NCBI GenBank assembly: GCA_024401355.1
Contig: JAKSLF010000004.1
Span: 62,001-126,000 of the forward strand
Direction of reading: 5' to 3'
DNA length: 64,000 bases
Source: Bacteroidales bacterium
Lineage (GTDB): Bacteria; Bacteroidota; Bacteroidia; Bacteroidales; Marinilabiliaceae
Shown: piece by piece, positions 26,443-38,475 of the stretch
Layout of the letters: each line of letters begins with the position of its first letter
How positions within the stretch are numbered: position 1 is the stretch's first letter
The notes under the pieces: generated by a model
The model's database searches: none
Seen by the model: the letters and a program-made list of their open reading frames with translations, nothing else
Told to the model about the DNA's origin: nothing
Translations under genes and position numbers: made by a program

Positions 26443-27540
26443 ATGAAAAAAATAATGACATTGGTAGCGACATCTATTGCGATGAGTGCATGTATGCATA
26501 AGGCGGAGACTCTTCCGTCAACCGACAATGAATGCGTAAGGATGCTGCTGGGCAGCTATGGTCCGTCCGATAATGATGGCATACGCCTGTATGAGTTTAA
26601 CCAAGAAACAGGTGAGGCGAGGATGGTATGCGGACTGCGAGGTGTGGCAGATCCTTCGTTTGTGGAGATAGCGAGCGACGGACGGCATTTCTATGCAGTA
26701 AGCGAGGAAGACGACTCGACAGCTGCTCTAGTAGCGGCCGAGATTGTAACAGATGGCGACTCGACAAACATGCGCATCATCAATTCACAAACGACGGATG
26801 GTACAGCGCCATGCCACGTAAAAATCATCGAAAGCAGGGGCAAGGTGTTCACATCGAACTATAATGGCGGCAGTTTTACACAATTCTCCATAGACAAACA
26901 GACTGGGGCGCTACTACCCGAAAAGAGAGTTAGACACTTCGACTCCAAGTCGCACATACACTGCGTAGAGACAACACCAGACATGGCATACTACGTAGTT
27001 GACGACCTAGGGATGGACAAAGTGATGTTGTTTGATATAGACGACGAAGAGTTGTGGGCGGTGGAGAATGACGTAGAGAAGGGCTCGGGGCCACGCCATA
27101 TAACCTTCGGTCCCGACGGACGCTTTGCATATCTGATAAACGAGCTATCTGGCACGGTGACGGTATTCAGATATACGGGTAAGCCACAGATGGAAATTGT
27201 GCAATATGCAGCATGCGACAGTGTAGGTGGACATGGAAGTGCCGACATACACATTTCGAATGACGGACGTTTCCTCTATGCCTCAAATCGCTTGAAAGAG
27301 GATGGGATATCAATATTCAGCATAGACCGTGAAAGTGGGAAGATAACGAAAGTGGGGTATCAGTTGACGGGCATACACCCACGCAACTTTGCCCTTAGTC
27401 CCAACGGGAAGTATCTGCTGTGCGCATGCAGAGACAGCAACTGCATAGAAATATTTACCCGTGACGCCGAGACAGGAATGCTCCACGACACGGGAAAGAA
27501 GATAGAGATGTCGAAGCCGACATGCGTAAAATTCCTATAG
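26443..27540 (+). CDS. Lactonase-family seven-bladed propeller lipoprotein (6-phosphogluconolactonase-like)
   Basis: The 365 residues start with a probable lipoprotein signal (TLVATSIAMSAC, Cys17). The remainder is a YncE/Pgl-type propeller with repeats such as FVEIASDGRHFYAVSEE, HITFGPDGRFAYLINEL, IHISNDGRFLYASNRL and NFALSPNGKYLLCAC. It shows the family signature LTGIHPRNFALSPNG. Pgl-type enzymes hydrolyse 6-phosphogluconolactone in the cytosol. A lipoprotein signal would put this copy outside the inner membrane, where another lactone substrate is more likely. It is divergent from the GH97 gene. Confidence 0.8.
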   Translation: MKKIMTLVATSIAMSACMHKAETLPSTDNECVRMLLGSYGPSDNDGIRLYEFNQETGEARMVCGLRGVADPSFVEIASDGRHFYAVSEEDDSTAALVAAEIVTDGDSTNMRIINSQTTDGTAPCHVKIIESRGKVFTSNYNGGSFTQFSIDKQTGALLPEKRVRHFDSKSHIHCVETTPDMAYYVVDDLGMDKVMLFDIDDEELWAVENDVEKGSGPRHITFGPDGRFAYLINELSGTVTVFRYTGKPQMEIVQYAACDSVGGHGSADIHISNDGRFLYASNRLKEDGISIFSIDRESGKITKVGYQLTGIHPRNFALSPNGKYLLCACRDSNCIEIFTRDAETGMLHDTGKKIEMSKPTCVKFL

Positions 27541-27570
27541 ACCTACAGACAAAAAGGACGGAACAATGCC

Positions 27571-28200
27571 CTACTCTGTGCGCAGACGGACAGGATCGGG
27601 AAAAAGCCCGTAGAGACTGTCGTTCTTGAATACCAGCGTTTTTGAGACGACAGGTATGGAGTCACACGAGAGATACGAACAAGTGCTGTCAACAAGCATG
27701 ACAATAGAGTTGTCAGAATCCTTAGAGTAGGTACCACAAATAACGCCATAACTACAATCTTCGCTACGACGGAAGATGCAGTACTGCAGTTCTGGGTTTT
27801 TGCAAACATGACCATCACCGGCCTTGAGGAAACACTCGGACATATAACGCATGTACTTGTCACCATGAAGATCAATCTGATAACGATGGTCATTATGATA
27901 GAAAAAATAGGACACATCATCGCCATAAACCTTCTCGTTCCACATAGTATAAGAGAGTTTGGATAATTCGAGAGTAAGCGGTGCGGCGATAAGCGAATTG
28001 CAAAGGAGAGCATTGCCTATCATACGCGTCTTAGGAATGAGACCAAACACAGCACCCCAAAAGATGTTAACAACAAACGACGCAACCATCAAATAGAGGT
28101 CTGTCAAGGCATCGCGATGTTCGCAAAAAGGCCAAAAGACAACACACCCGACAATGATGTCGAGGATAAAGACTATTAGAAGAGCACGCGAGAAAGACAT
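27571..28200 (-). CDS. Membrane protein of unknown function
   Basis: The 209-residue product was not recognised. Three hydrophobic segments lie in the N-terminal half: LLIVFILDIIVGCVVFW, LMVASFVVNIFWGAVFG and GNALLCNSLIAAPLTL. A soluble, Cys- and Tyr-containing C-terminal part of about 110 residues follows. A competing overlapping frame on the same strand (27543-28013) has no protein-like features. The gene follows the double esterase by 28 bases on the same strand, so it may be cotranscribed with it. Its stop is 30 bases from the convergent lactonase stop. Confidence 0.55.
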   Translation of the reverse strand: MSFSRALLIVFILDIIVGCVVFWPFCEHRDALTDLYLMVASFVVNIFWGAVFGLIPKTRMIGNALLCNSLIAAPLTLELSKLSYTMWNEKVYGDDVSYFFYHNDHRYQIDLHGDKYMRYMSECFLKAGDGHVCKNPELQYCIFRRSEDCSYGVICGTYSKDSDNSIVMLVDSTCSYLSCDSIPVVSKTLVFKNDSLYGLFPDPVRLRTE

Positions 28201-28228
28201 GACTACTAAGAATGTTTAGACTGTTGGA

Positions 28229-30874
<2,646 letters not shown>

Positions 30875-30910
30875 CTATTGGTAGATTTGGTTTCCAACGT
30901 GCAATTTAAG

Positions 30911-30950
30911 AAAAAAAAACATAGGGAGGACAGTCCTCCCCATGTTTTTA
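30911..30950 (-). terminator. Terminator of the GH9 gene
   Basis: GGGAGGA (30924-30930) and TCCTCCC (30934-30940) pair with a CAG loop, extended by ACAT/ATGT. On the minus strand a run of nine T's follows. A shorter T-run on the plus side may allow bidirectional use. Confidence 0.85.
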
Positions 30951-30963
30951 TCCTTGTACCCCT

Positions 30964-33468
30964 TTATTTAACAGTCATCTTGAATGCTGAACCGAAAATG
31001 AGGTATGTAGTATTACCAGCGATAGTACCTTCGTTCTGTCCCCAAAGGAATGGCCAATCGTCATAGTTCTCAAAGTGGTCAGGCTTACGGAAGAGAATAC
31101 CAGGAGCCATGTTGCCAGGAATGAACGAGAAGTCGGCACGGTTATTACCATAGAAGACCGCCTTAGGACGAGTAGCGCCAACGGTAGCCACAAGCGAATA
31201 GTTGTGGTATGGATGACATCCAAAGAGATAAGCAGAAGCCTTAAAGGCATCATTCTTGTCGACTATATCAGGGAAATACTTATGTGCATAGCAGATAGTA
31301 GTACCGAAACTTGCCACCTGTGGGCTGGCTGCCCAGTTGCCAAGTCCGATAGGCACACCATAAGGGTTGTCATTTTCAAGCGACTTGAGATATTCGTTGT
31401 ACTTGACAATGTATGGACGAAGCTTCTCGCGATAGTCGTCATCCATATAAGGGATGGCATCGAGAGCCGTCTTGACAGTATAAGTCACATTATGATCGAG
31501 AGCCTTCCAAATCTGTGCATTAAAGGCATCAAGATACTGCTGCTCGTGAGTCGAAGCGTAGAGCTGGAGGTTAGTAGGCATATTGCCAAATCCAGAAAGC
31601 GAGAGGCTGTCGCGTTCGCCATTCATGCGTTTAGGGTCGTTGGCAAGAAGCGTTGTAGCCTCGGCGAGGAGACGCTTAGACTGTGTGAGGGCACGGTGAG
31701 CAAGATTGTCGTTGTAACCTTCGAGCACACGGCTGGCAGCAGCAAGCATAGTCGCAGCACGGAAATCGAGCATTGGGTTGCGTGTAGTGAAAGCCCACAT
31801 ATCATCGCGAGTACCAGTTATGCCATCTGTGATGGCCGAGATGTCACCAAGATGGTGATAGTTGTCGAGCACACCATTAGAGAGAGTAGATGCCATGTGG
31901 CCAATCTTTTCAGCCTGAGCAACAATGTTGAGTGTGCCATGTTCGATATATTGAAGGATGTCTGGCTTACCGTCAGGACGATGAAGGTCTACGTAGCGCT
32001 GTTCTTGGCTTATGAAAGTCTCGTCACGCTCGGAACGGAAGAGTTCCCATGCGTCAACAAGATTCTGTATCACATTGATGTTGGAACCTGTCTCGATGTC
32101 ATAGTCGCCGGCATCGAAGAAACCACCAACATTGAGTCCAGGGATAAGCTGGAAAGGCTTATACTTGGTGTCGGTAGTAGGTCCCTGGTAATGGAGGTCG
32201 AAATGATCGCTTGGTGGCGCCTGAACATAGCCGTCCTTGAATGGCTCGCCATGCCAGAGTCGGTAGCCTTCGTTGACAGCCATGTGGTTCATGTGGATAG
32301 GAATCCACACGTCACTTGTAGCATCGGTTATCTTGTCATAGACAGAAGCATCGATGAGGAAATTGTTGGTCTTAGTGTCACCATACTGGATAAAATAGAC
32401 GCCAGGTTCGGTAACAGCGGAGAAGTCGAACTTTACGTAGTTGTACTTGAAATAACGTCCCCAGACAGTGACCTTACCACCGAAAGCCTCCTTAACAGAG
32501 CCATCAGGCATAATGCGCTGGAGAGTGGCCGAAGCAAGTGGCTTGTCTACTTTATCTAGTTCGATGACTGCAACCTTAGGTTGCTCAGGAAGATAGCCCA
32601 CCTGTGAGAAACCGATGTTTGGCTCGCGTACCCATCCACTGATGGCGTATGGCTCAACAGTCCATGTAATGACCTTACCAGTCTTGCCGGCTGGGAGAGC
32701 ACTATGCAACACAAACCATCCGTTTTGCGCAAGCATACGTCCGTCGTAGAGTTCGAGTTCAGCGTCGTCTGACGTCACTTTGATCATACGCTCAGGGGTG
32801 TCTTGTGCCATAATAATAGAATGTCCTTTCTCAAGTGGCAGCGGATCGACGAAACGATCTGTTCCTCGGTCATCATAAGTCTTGAACCCCTTGAACTGCT
32901 TTGCCTTCTCGGAATTAGGACGAGTGACAGTCTCGCTCGCAGCAATACGAGGGAAACGGTTGAGACGGCCGTCCATGGTATATGTCTTAGCCCAATATTG
33001 TGAAGGGAGGAACTCAAGGTTGAATCCGGCATCTCCTACCAAATTTTCTGGAACCGGCTTATCGAGGTAAACGGCAATTTCTACTGCATCGCCCTTACCT
33101 GACACGACAACACGCGAGTCAAAATCGTAGTCTTCATAACGGAGACATACCTCGATAGAATTGTCATCCTTATTGACTGTACGGCTTGTCGTCTTAGGCA
33201 CAAGGTCCCATTGTTCTGGAGTCTTATTAAGACGCACTGCACCACCCTGCACGGTGCGGACACCATGATGGATAATTTCGATGCCAGAATTCTTTTCGTC
33301 GTTGAAACCACCATTGAAGTCGTTGCTATAGACAAGGACGTTGACGCCCTGCTCCTCAAAATAGTCGAGTTCATTAAGATTCAAGCCTTTGTCAGAGGCG
33401 TTGTTTCCGCTACACGCAGCGAGGAACATAGCCGACGCCAGTGGAATGAAATGCAGATACCTATTCAT
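30964..33468 (-). CDS. GH9 family glycoside hydrolase, lipoprotein (endo-beta-glucanase type)
   Basis: The 834-residue product has a lipoprotein signal (PLASAMFLAAC, Cys19). After an N-terminal beta region comes an Ig-like CelD_N domain (IGFSQVGYLPEQPKVAV, about 285-375). The (alpha/alpha)6 GH9 domain follows, with GGFFDAGDYDIETG (Asp452 and Asp455, base region), LFGCHPYHNYSLVATVG, and the acid Glu in WGQNEGTIAGN near the C-terminus. GH9 enzymes cleave beta-1,4-glucans with inversion. It probably sits on the outer membrane. It is transcribed alone from the promoter at 33515-33522 and ends at a strong terminator. Esterase genes on both sides suggest joint action on substituted plant cell-wall glycans. 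No SusC/SusD pair is nearby. Confidence 0.9.
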   Translation of the reverse strand: MNRYLHFIPLASAMFLAACSGNNASDKGLNLNELDYFEEQGVNVLVYSNDFNGGFNDEKNSGIEIIHHGVRTVQGGAVRLNKTPEQWDLVPKTTSRTVNKDDNSIEVCLRYEDYDFDSRVVVSGKGDAVEIAVYLDKPVPENLVGDAGFNLEFLPSQYWAKTYTMDGRLNRFPRIAASETVTRPNSEKAKQFKGFKTYDDRGTDRFVDPLPLEKGHSIIMAQDTPERMIKVTSDDAELELYDGRMLAQNGWFVLHSALPAGKTGKVITWTVEPYAISGWVREPNIGFSQVGYLPEQPKVAVIELDKVDKPLASATLQRIMPDGSVKEAFGGKVTVWGRYFKYNYVKFDFSAVTEPGVYFIQYGDTKTNNFLIDASVYDKITDATSDVWIPIHMNHMAVNEGYRLWHGEPFKDGYVQAPPSDHFDLHYQGPTTDTKYKPFQLIPGLNVGGFFDAGDYDIETGSNINVIQNLVDAWELFRSERDETFISQEQRYVDLHRPDGKPDILQYIEHGTLNIVAQAEKIGHMASTLSNGVLDNYHHLGDISAITDGITGTRDDMWAFTTRNPMLDFRAATMLAAASRVLEGYNDNLAHRALTQSKRLLAEATTLLANDPKRMNGERDSLSLSGFGNMPTNLQLYASTHEQQYLDAFNAQIWKALDHNVTYTVKTALDAIPYMDDDYREKLRPYIVKYNEYLKSLENDNPYGVPIGLGNWAASPQVASFGTTICYAHKYFPDIVDKNDAFKASAYLFGCHPYHNYSLVATVGATRPKAVFYGNNRADFSFIPGNMAPGILFRKPDHFENYDDWPFLWGQNEGTIAGNTTYLIFGSAFKMTVK

Positions 33469-33514
33469 ATTAGAGTTTTGATTAACGTCTCATCAAAAAC
33501 AGAAGAGACATCTG

Positions 33515-33522
33515 CAAAAATA
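33515..33522 (-). promoter_or_regulatory. Bacteroidota -7 element (TATTTTTG) of the GH9 gene
   Basis: The minus strand reads TATTTTTGC, a perfect TAnnTTTG, 47 bases upstream of the GH9 ATG. Confidence 0.65.
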
Positions 33523-33613
33523 AAAAATAGATTGAAAACAGCACAGACAAAACCACCGAATAATCCCACCCCGTAGGAAAAATCATAAAATAACGTGAGT
33601 TCGATGAAATAAT

Positions 33614-33652
33614 TTATAAAAAGAAGGAGATGCGACATGCACATCTCCTTCT
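33614..33652 (-). terminator. Terminator of the carboxylesterase gene
   Basis: AGAAGGAGATG (33622-33632) pairs with CATCTCCTTCT (33642-33652). On the minus strand the hairpin is followed by TTTTTATAAATT. Confidence 0.85.
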
Positions 33653-33691
33653 CAAAGTAAAAAAGTGATTATAGACCTTTATAGACGCATA

Positions 33692-35260
33692 CTACTTAGC
33701 CCAAGCCTTGCCTTCCTCGGTGCGACGCCATGTAAAATAGCCATCGAGAACCTTAAGTGCATTCTCGCTAGCAACAGGACCGACAAATGGAGTAGGACCT
33801 GTGAGGTGCATTGCCTGTGGGGAATCACAAGTGAAAGCTGGCCACTCAGGGACACCTTCACCATTAGGATCACCTGTCTTAGCAAAGTTAGTCCAGTATT
33901 TGCCCATAGCGACAGAAAGAGGCTTATCGACATCTGGACGCTCAAACGAATCCATGTGCTGGAAGACAAAGTTGACATCCTGTCCATGATATGAGCCATG
34001 ACCAAAATTCTTGTCACCTTCTGGATAGTCAGGATGCTCGTCGAAATAGTAGAGGAAAACCTTAGACTTACCTGTCTGTGACTGCAAGCGAGCCCAGTTC
34101 CAAGTCTGCCAGCCAAATGCAGCATCTCGCATGAGGTCACGGGACTGTCTGCCGGCGTCCTCATCGGTATATGGATAAGCTTCAAGAAGCGCATCGGCGA
34201 ACTGGCCATAGCGAGCCTTGGTACTCATGGTGTAGTATTCAGGACCGGCAGGACCGAAATTAAAACTCAAGCCCTCGTCAGAATTATATCCAATAAGAAC
34301 AGGAACATCATTATACTTGCCCTCGGCATAGAGGACAGACTGATCATCAGGAATAACATAGCCGTCGACTACTGGCCAGCTGTTGCCACCAAGTCCACGT
34401 GCTGCAAACTTGGAAGCATCCATAGCACGAAGTTCTTCCAAAGAAGATGCACCCAACGACTCCATAAGTTTAACGCCATCGGCCTCGGCCTGAGCGAGAG
34501 TCTGCATATTCTCACCAGGGTAGTTAGTCGGACGTGTTGGGCCAAACGAGCCGCCACTCTGTGAAATGGCACCCGAGATAAGACCCTTGGCGAGAGGTGA
34601 GGCACAAAGCATGCTGACAGAGATGCCGCCAGCCGACTCACCAAAAATAGTTATTTTGTCGGGGTCACCACCAAACTTGGCAATGTTATTCTTTATCCAC
34701 TGCAGACCTGCGATTTGGTCAAGGAGACCATAATTGCCAGACACATGCTCAGCGTTCTCGGCCGAAAGTTCTGGCAACGAAAGGAAGCCAAGTTGACCTA
34801 CACGGTAGTTGATACTTGCAAGGATAAGTCCGTCAGTAGAACGGGCAAGCGCCTCGCAGTCGTTGTTAGGGTCGGCAGTATTACCAAACACAAAACCACC
34901 GCCATAAATCCAAACGAGTACAGGCAACTTCTCGTCGGCACTCTTGGCAGGAGTCCATACGTTGAGATAGAGACAATCTTCGCTATAGTCAGCCGAAGGT
35001 TCGCCCTGTATAGGACCAGTGGCATATTTTGTAGTATTGAGGATAGAATCCCATGGCTGAACAGGCTGAGGAGCCTTCCAACGAAGGTCGCCAACAGGAG
35101 GCGCAGCGAATGGTATGCCCTTGAAAATGGTTAGACCATCGGCATGATAGCCCTGAATTGTGCCACCTTCGACATCGACGACGGCATCGGTCAGTTTTGC
35201 TTGCTGGCATGAGACAAAAAATACAGCCATGGCAGAAAGCAAATAGTGTTGTAATCTCAT
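33692..35260 (-). CDS. Type B carboxylesterase, lipoprotein
   Basis: The 522 residues have a lipoprotein signal (SAMAVFFVSC, Cys18) and a single carboxylesterase type B domain. Motifs are FKGIPFAAPPVGDLRW, EDCLYLNVWTP, oxyanion loop VWIYGGGFVFG, nucleophile FGESAGGISV, Glu in GYNSDEG and His in FGHGSYHGQD. It is a paralogue of the N-terminal half of the neighbouring double esterase. It probably deacylates polysaccharide-derived or small aromatic esters in the cell envelope. It starts 37 bases after the LytTR regulator gene with no TAnnTTTG between, so it may be cotranscribed with the sensor/regulator pair, and it ends at the hairpin at 33614-33652. Confidence 0.88.
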   Translation of the reverse strand: MRLQHYLLSAMAVFFVSCQQAKLTDAVVDVEGGTIQGYHADGLTIFKGIPFAAPPVGDLRWKAPQPVQPWDSILNTTKYATGPIQGEPSADYSEDCLYLNVWTPAKSADEKLPVLVWIYGGGFVFGNTADPNNDCEALARSTDGLILASINYRVGQLGFLSLPELSAENAEHVSGNYGLLDQIAGLQWIKNNIAKFGGDPDKITIFGESAGGISVSMLCASPLAKGLISGAISQSGGSFGPTRPTNYPGENMQTLAQAEADGVKLMESLGASSLEELRAMDASKFAARGLGGNSWPVVDGYVIPDDQSVLYAEGKYNDVPVLIGYNSDEGLSFNFGPAGPEYYTMSTKARYGQFADALLEAYPYTDEDAGRQSRDLMRDAAFGWQTWNWARLQSQTGKSKVFLYYFDEHPDYPEGDKNFGHGSYHGQDVNFVFQHMDSFERPDVDKPLSVAMGKYWTNFAKTGDPNGEGVPEWPAFTCDSPQAMHLTGPTPFVGPVASENALKVLDGYFTWRRTEEGKAWAK

Positions 35261-35297
35261 AATTTCGACTTATAATGTTTTGGTTATTCTTTACATA

Positions 35298-36068
35298 TTA
35301 TCGCCCTACGGTGCGGTTATTTAGATAGGCCATCACCTCATCCTTGTAGGAGTCACCTATCGGCAGGTAAGTATCAGCATCCATCTTGACACGCAGACGA
35401 GCAATCTCGACCACCTGGGCCATATTGACCAGGAACGAACGATGGATGCGAACGAAACGGTCAGCCGGAAGGATCTCGGCCATACGCTTGATAGAGAATA
35501 GGAACATCAGCACTTGTCCACCAACCATATATATACGGACATATTCGCTTTGCGCCTCCATATAGCGAATGTCAGACAAAGAGATGCGCACCAGACGGTA
35601 GTCGGCCTTGACAAAGAGGAAATCGTCCTCGATGCGTCCACACTCGTCGGCATTGGCAGATGCATCCTCCCCCACCTCATCAGATACGTCAGTTGAATCA
35701 GGACGATGCATAAGATCATACTGCTGCTTCACCTTGGCTGCAGCACGCTGGAATTCGGGCATTCCGAACGGCTTGAGCAGATAGTCGACGGCATTGACCT
35801 TGTAGCCCTCTATGGCATATTGTGAATAAGCGGTAGTAAAAACCACTATAGGGTGTGTTGTCAGTGTGCGCACGAAATCGATGCCGGAAAGGTCGGGCAT
35901 ATTGATGTCTGCAAATATAGCATCTACCTTCTGCTCCTGTATGACACGCATTGCATCGAAAGCATTGGAACATGCACCAACTAGGGTGAAGAATGGAGTC
36001 TGCTCAATCATCTTTTGAAGCTGAAGCAGAGCAAGTGGCTCGTCGTCTATGGCTAGAACATTTACCAT
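35298..36068 (-). CDS. LytTR-family response regulator
   Basis: The 256-residue protein has a CheY-like receiver with the acidic triad in AIDDEP, phosphoacceptor Asp54 in FADINMPDLSG, Thr in FTTAYSQYA and Lys in DYLLKPFG. An acidic linker follows. The C-terminal LytTR DNA-binding domain (about 150-250) has DDFLFVKADYRLVRI, IRYMEAQSEYVRIY and RIHRSFLVN. LytTR proteins bind pairs of 9-bp direct repeats. It lies 29 bases downstream of the histidine kinase and is certainly its partner. The downstream carboxylesterase is a candidate target. Confidence 0.93.
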   Translation of the reverse strand: MVNVLAIDDEPLALLQLQKMIEQTPFFTLVGACSNAFDAMRVIQEQKVDAIFADINMPDLSGIDFVRTLTTHPIVVFTTAYSQYAIEGYKVNAVDYLLKPFGMPEFQRAAAKVKQQYDLMHRPDSTDVSDEVGEDASANADECGRIEDDFLFVKADYRLVRISLSDIRYMEAQSEYVRIYMVGGQVLMFLFSIKRMAEILPADRFVRIHRSFLVNMAQVVEIARLRVKMDADTYLPIGDSYKDEVMAYLNNRTVGR

Positions 36069-36097
36069 GGTATAGTGCGGATTTATGATTTATACAG

Positions 36098-37213
36098 CTA
36101 TGCTTGGAGAGTGAGACTGACCGAGAACTGGTCTGGGTTCTGGTCATCGATGACAAGATTGTGATGGTCGGCATACTGGAGTTCCAATCGCTTGCGTACA
36201 TTCTCGAGGCCGATGCCATGCGATCCATCCTGAACGGACGACGAATCGGCATGTCGGCTATTAACACAAGAAAAATGTATCTGTCGTGTGGCGTCGACAT
36301 CGATGTCAACATGAATAAAAGACTTACCACGACAGCTGACGCCATGTTTGAACGCATTTTCAATGAAAGTCGGGAACAGCAGAGGCAGTATCTGTACGTC
36401 GGGCGATACAGACTGAGGTGTCTTGCAGACTATATCGACATTGTCTCCATAGCGCAGACGCATCAGCGAAATGTAGAGATTGAGAAACTCCATCTCATGC
36501 GACAGTGGCACCATGCTGCCATTGCCCTCATAGAGTGCATAACGCATTAGGCCCGACAGTTCGACAATTGCCCTCTTGGCACGCTCCTGATCTATATCGA
36601 CAAGCACATGGATGTTGTTGAGCGTGTTCATGAAGAAATGTGGATTAATCTGATAGCGAAGATGCTGCAACTCATGCTTCAAATTCTGCTGCTCAAGCAT
36701 CATCAGGCGCTGTCTCATTCTTTGCTCGTTGGACCACGCCATGACACCCCAGTCGACACCAATCATCAAAAGAGCTATCACCAGGCGGGCCGTATCAGGC
36801 GGAGTAAGCCAAAAACGAGTGCGTTCCATGCGGCTTCTTACCTCGGGAGGCATATTCTTGAAGCGCTCTGACATCTCGGCTGTACCAAAACGGCGCTCGC
36901 GCTCGAGACGCATCTCACGGTTGCTCTGCATACGCATGAAACTGACAAAGACAAGCACGATAACAAGTACACAGACGATATACTGCCACACACGTTTACG
37001 ACCGACCAACTTTGGCACAAGGATAAAATGGTTGAGCAGAAACAGAACAAGGAAATCCGTTGTGTAAGTCCACTGCGACAGCACCCTCATCCAGTCGAAT
37101 TCGGCATCGATGGCCAGCATCGAATAGTACATGTAGAGAGGCGTAGAGGCATATATCATTACCCATCCCGCAATAATGATCAGCCATTCCCTGTTTATTG
37201 AAGACAACTTCAT
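36098..37213 (-). CDS. LytS/YehU-type sensor histidine kinase
   Basis: From ATG 37213 the product is 371 residues; an in-frame ATG at 37246 would add 11 residues and cannot be excluded. The TTG at the far 5' end of the frame (37288) overlaps the promoter and is rejected. Four hydrophobic segments lie in the first ~130 residues (WLIIIAGWVMIYASTPLY, FLVLFLLNHFILV, YIVCVLVIVLVFVSFM, LVIALLMIGVDWGVMAW). The His_kinase domain follows with the phosphoacceptor His in RYQINPHFFMNTLNNI and an ATPase domain with PLLFPTFIENAFKHGV and GIGLENVRKRLE. No extracellular sensor domain is present, so the signal is probably sensed in the membrane. It pairs with the LytTR regulator. Confidence 0.9.
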   Translation of the reverse strand: MKLSSINREWLIIIAGWVMIYASTPLYMYYSMLAIDAEFDWMRVLSQWTYTTDFLVLFLLNHFILVPKLVGRKRVWQYIVCVLVIVLVFVSFMRMQSNREMRLERERRFGTAEMSERFKNMPPEVRSRMERTRFWLTPPDTARLVIALLMIGVDWGVMAWSNEQRMRQRLMMLEQQNLKHELQHLRYQINPHFFMNTLNNIHVLVDIDQERAKRAIVELSGLMRYALYEGNGSMVPLSHEMEFLNLYISLMRLRYGDNVDIVCKTPQSVSPDVQILPLLFPTFIENAFKHGVSCRGKSFIHVDIDVDATRQIHFSCVNSRHADSSSVQDGSHGIGLENVRKRLELQYADHHNLVIDDQNPDQFSVSLTLQA

Positions 37214-37285
37214 TTTATCAGCCAGATAATATAATTTAGAAACCATAATTGTCAAAGCAAAATAAAAACATATTATTAATGCATG

Positions 37286-37293
37286 CAAAAATA
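37286..37293 (-). promoter_or_regulatory. Bacteroidota -7 element (TATTTTTG) of the kinase-regulator operon
   Basis: The minus strand reads TATTTTTGC, a perfect TAnnTTTG, which puts the transcription start near 37279. This fits a start codon at 37246 or 37213. Confidence 0.65.
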
Positions 37294-37368
37294 ATCAGCC
37301 AACAGGGAATATAACTCTGTGTAAAGCCGTTTTTTGAGGATGAAGACAATTATGAACAGAACACATCA

Positions 37369-37833
37369 TTAAACAGTTATGCTGTCAATACGCAACTTGA
37401 CAACACCGACAGGCACCTGTGCCTCGACAATGTCACCAACCTTCTTGCCGTTGAGCGCCTGGGCAATAGGCGACTGTATAGACAACTTATGCTCACTAAG
37501 GTTAGCCTCGTGAGGGCTGACAATGGTATAGGTCATCTTTGCATTATTAGCGAGATTGGTAATTTCAACCTTGCGAAACAGTCCGACAACACTGCCATCG
37601 ATGTTGGACATATCGGCTACACGAGCGTGCTCAAGTACATTCTGTTTGAAACGAATCTGTCCAAGCAGCTTGCCCTGAGCACGTTTTGCTGCATGATACT
37701 CATAGTTCTCACTACGGTCACCCTGAGCCGCTGCTTCAGCTATCGCGTCGATGATGCGTGGCAACTCCACGTTGACCATCTGATTAAGTTCTGCTACAAG
37801 TTTGTCATAGCACTCTTGTGACAAGTATTCCAT
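37369..37833 (-). CDS. greA: Transcription elongation factor GreA
   Basis: GreA rescues backtracked RNA polymerase by stimulating transcript cleavage through its secondary channel. The 154-residue protein has the N-terminal coiled coil with the acidic tip GDRSENYEYHAAKRAQ, and the C-terminal FKBP-like domain with VSPHEANLSEHKLSIQSP, IAQALNGKKVGD and the closing strand VGVVKLRIDSI. Length is normal. It is 28 bases downstream of the flavoreductase gene on the same strand. Confidence 0.95.
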   Translation of the reverse strand: MEYLSQECYDKLVAELNQMVNVELPRIIDAIAEAAAQGDRSENYEYHAAKRAQGKLLGQIRFKQNVLEHARVADMSNIDGSVVGLFRKVEITNLANNAKMTYTIVSPHEANLSEHKLSIQSPIAQALNGKKVGDIVEAQVPVGVVKLRIDSITV

Positions 37834-37861
37834 AGACTACAATTGATATACAACTGACTAG

Positions 37862-38428
37862 TTACTTTATCTTCTTGCCATCGGCAAAAGCGTTACCCAC
37901 TCGAGCACCAAGCTTGATATATCCAATGTGAACAGGGTCGAAGGTAATCAAGTTCATCTTCTCGACATCTGGCTTGCCATCTTCACCCAAGTACTTCTCA
38001 TCAACAAGTATGTTGACGATGTCGGCCACGAGATAATAGCCAGTCTCCGACTCGTCTATCTTGCGACTGATGCGACATTCAAGTGTCATCGGGAAATCAG
38101 TAAAAAGAGGAGCATTGACATTGGGAGCCTTCTCTACCGTCCAACCTGTCTTGGCTATTTTGTCAGGGACATTCTTGGCACTCACAATGCCGACGTAGTC
38201 TGAAGCTGTGGCTGTGGCTTCAGTAGCAAAGGCGACTGTCAGTTCACCGTTATTCAATTCCAAATTATCTGTTGTGGCATGCTTGCCCATGGATATCATG
38301 ATTTGTTTGGCATCCCATTCGCCACCCCATGCTGCATTCATAGCATTAGGAATACCGTTCTTGTCGTATGTTCCTATGATGAGTACAGGCTGTGGGAGTA
38401 TCCAAGGTTTTGCTTCAAATGACTTCAT
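37862..38428 (-). CDS. Flavin reductase-like (FMN-binding split-barrel) protein
   Basis: The product (188 residues from ATG 38428; the frame's TTG at 38434 is rejected) belongs to the flavoreductase family that uses NAD(P)H to reduce FMN. Family features are PWILPQPVLIIGTYDKNGIP near the N-terminus, NAAWGGEWDAKQIMISM (the FMN-binding AW/G segment), HATTDNLELNNGELTVAF and the C-terminal LGARVGNAFADGK. Cytosolic. The electron acceptor is unknown. It lies between a DUF1349 gene and greA, all on the minus strand. Confidence 0.85.
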   Translation of the reverse strand: MKSFEAKPWILPQPVLIIGTYDKNGIPNAMNAAWGGEWDAKQIMISMGKHATTDNLELNNGELTVAFATEATATASDYVGIVSAKNVPDKIAKTGWTVEKAPNVNAPLFTDFPMTLECRISRKIDESETGYYLVADIVNILVDEKYLGEDGKPDVEKMNLITFDPVHIGYIKLGARVGNAFADGKKIK

Positions 38429-38475
38429 AATCAAATCAACGTTAGGTTATTTATTATATCTATACAAAATATTAA

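Noticed and set aside
27543-28013. Minus-strand frame overlapping the membrane protein gene
   Set aside because: It is in another frame of the same strand, with Ser/Arg/Leu-rich low-complexity product. The 27571-28200 frame has clear membrane segments.
31075-32559. Plus-strand open frame of 494 codons
   Set aside because: It is antisense to the GH9 catalytic domain; its length is explained by codon bias of the real gene.
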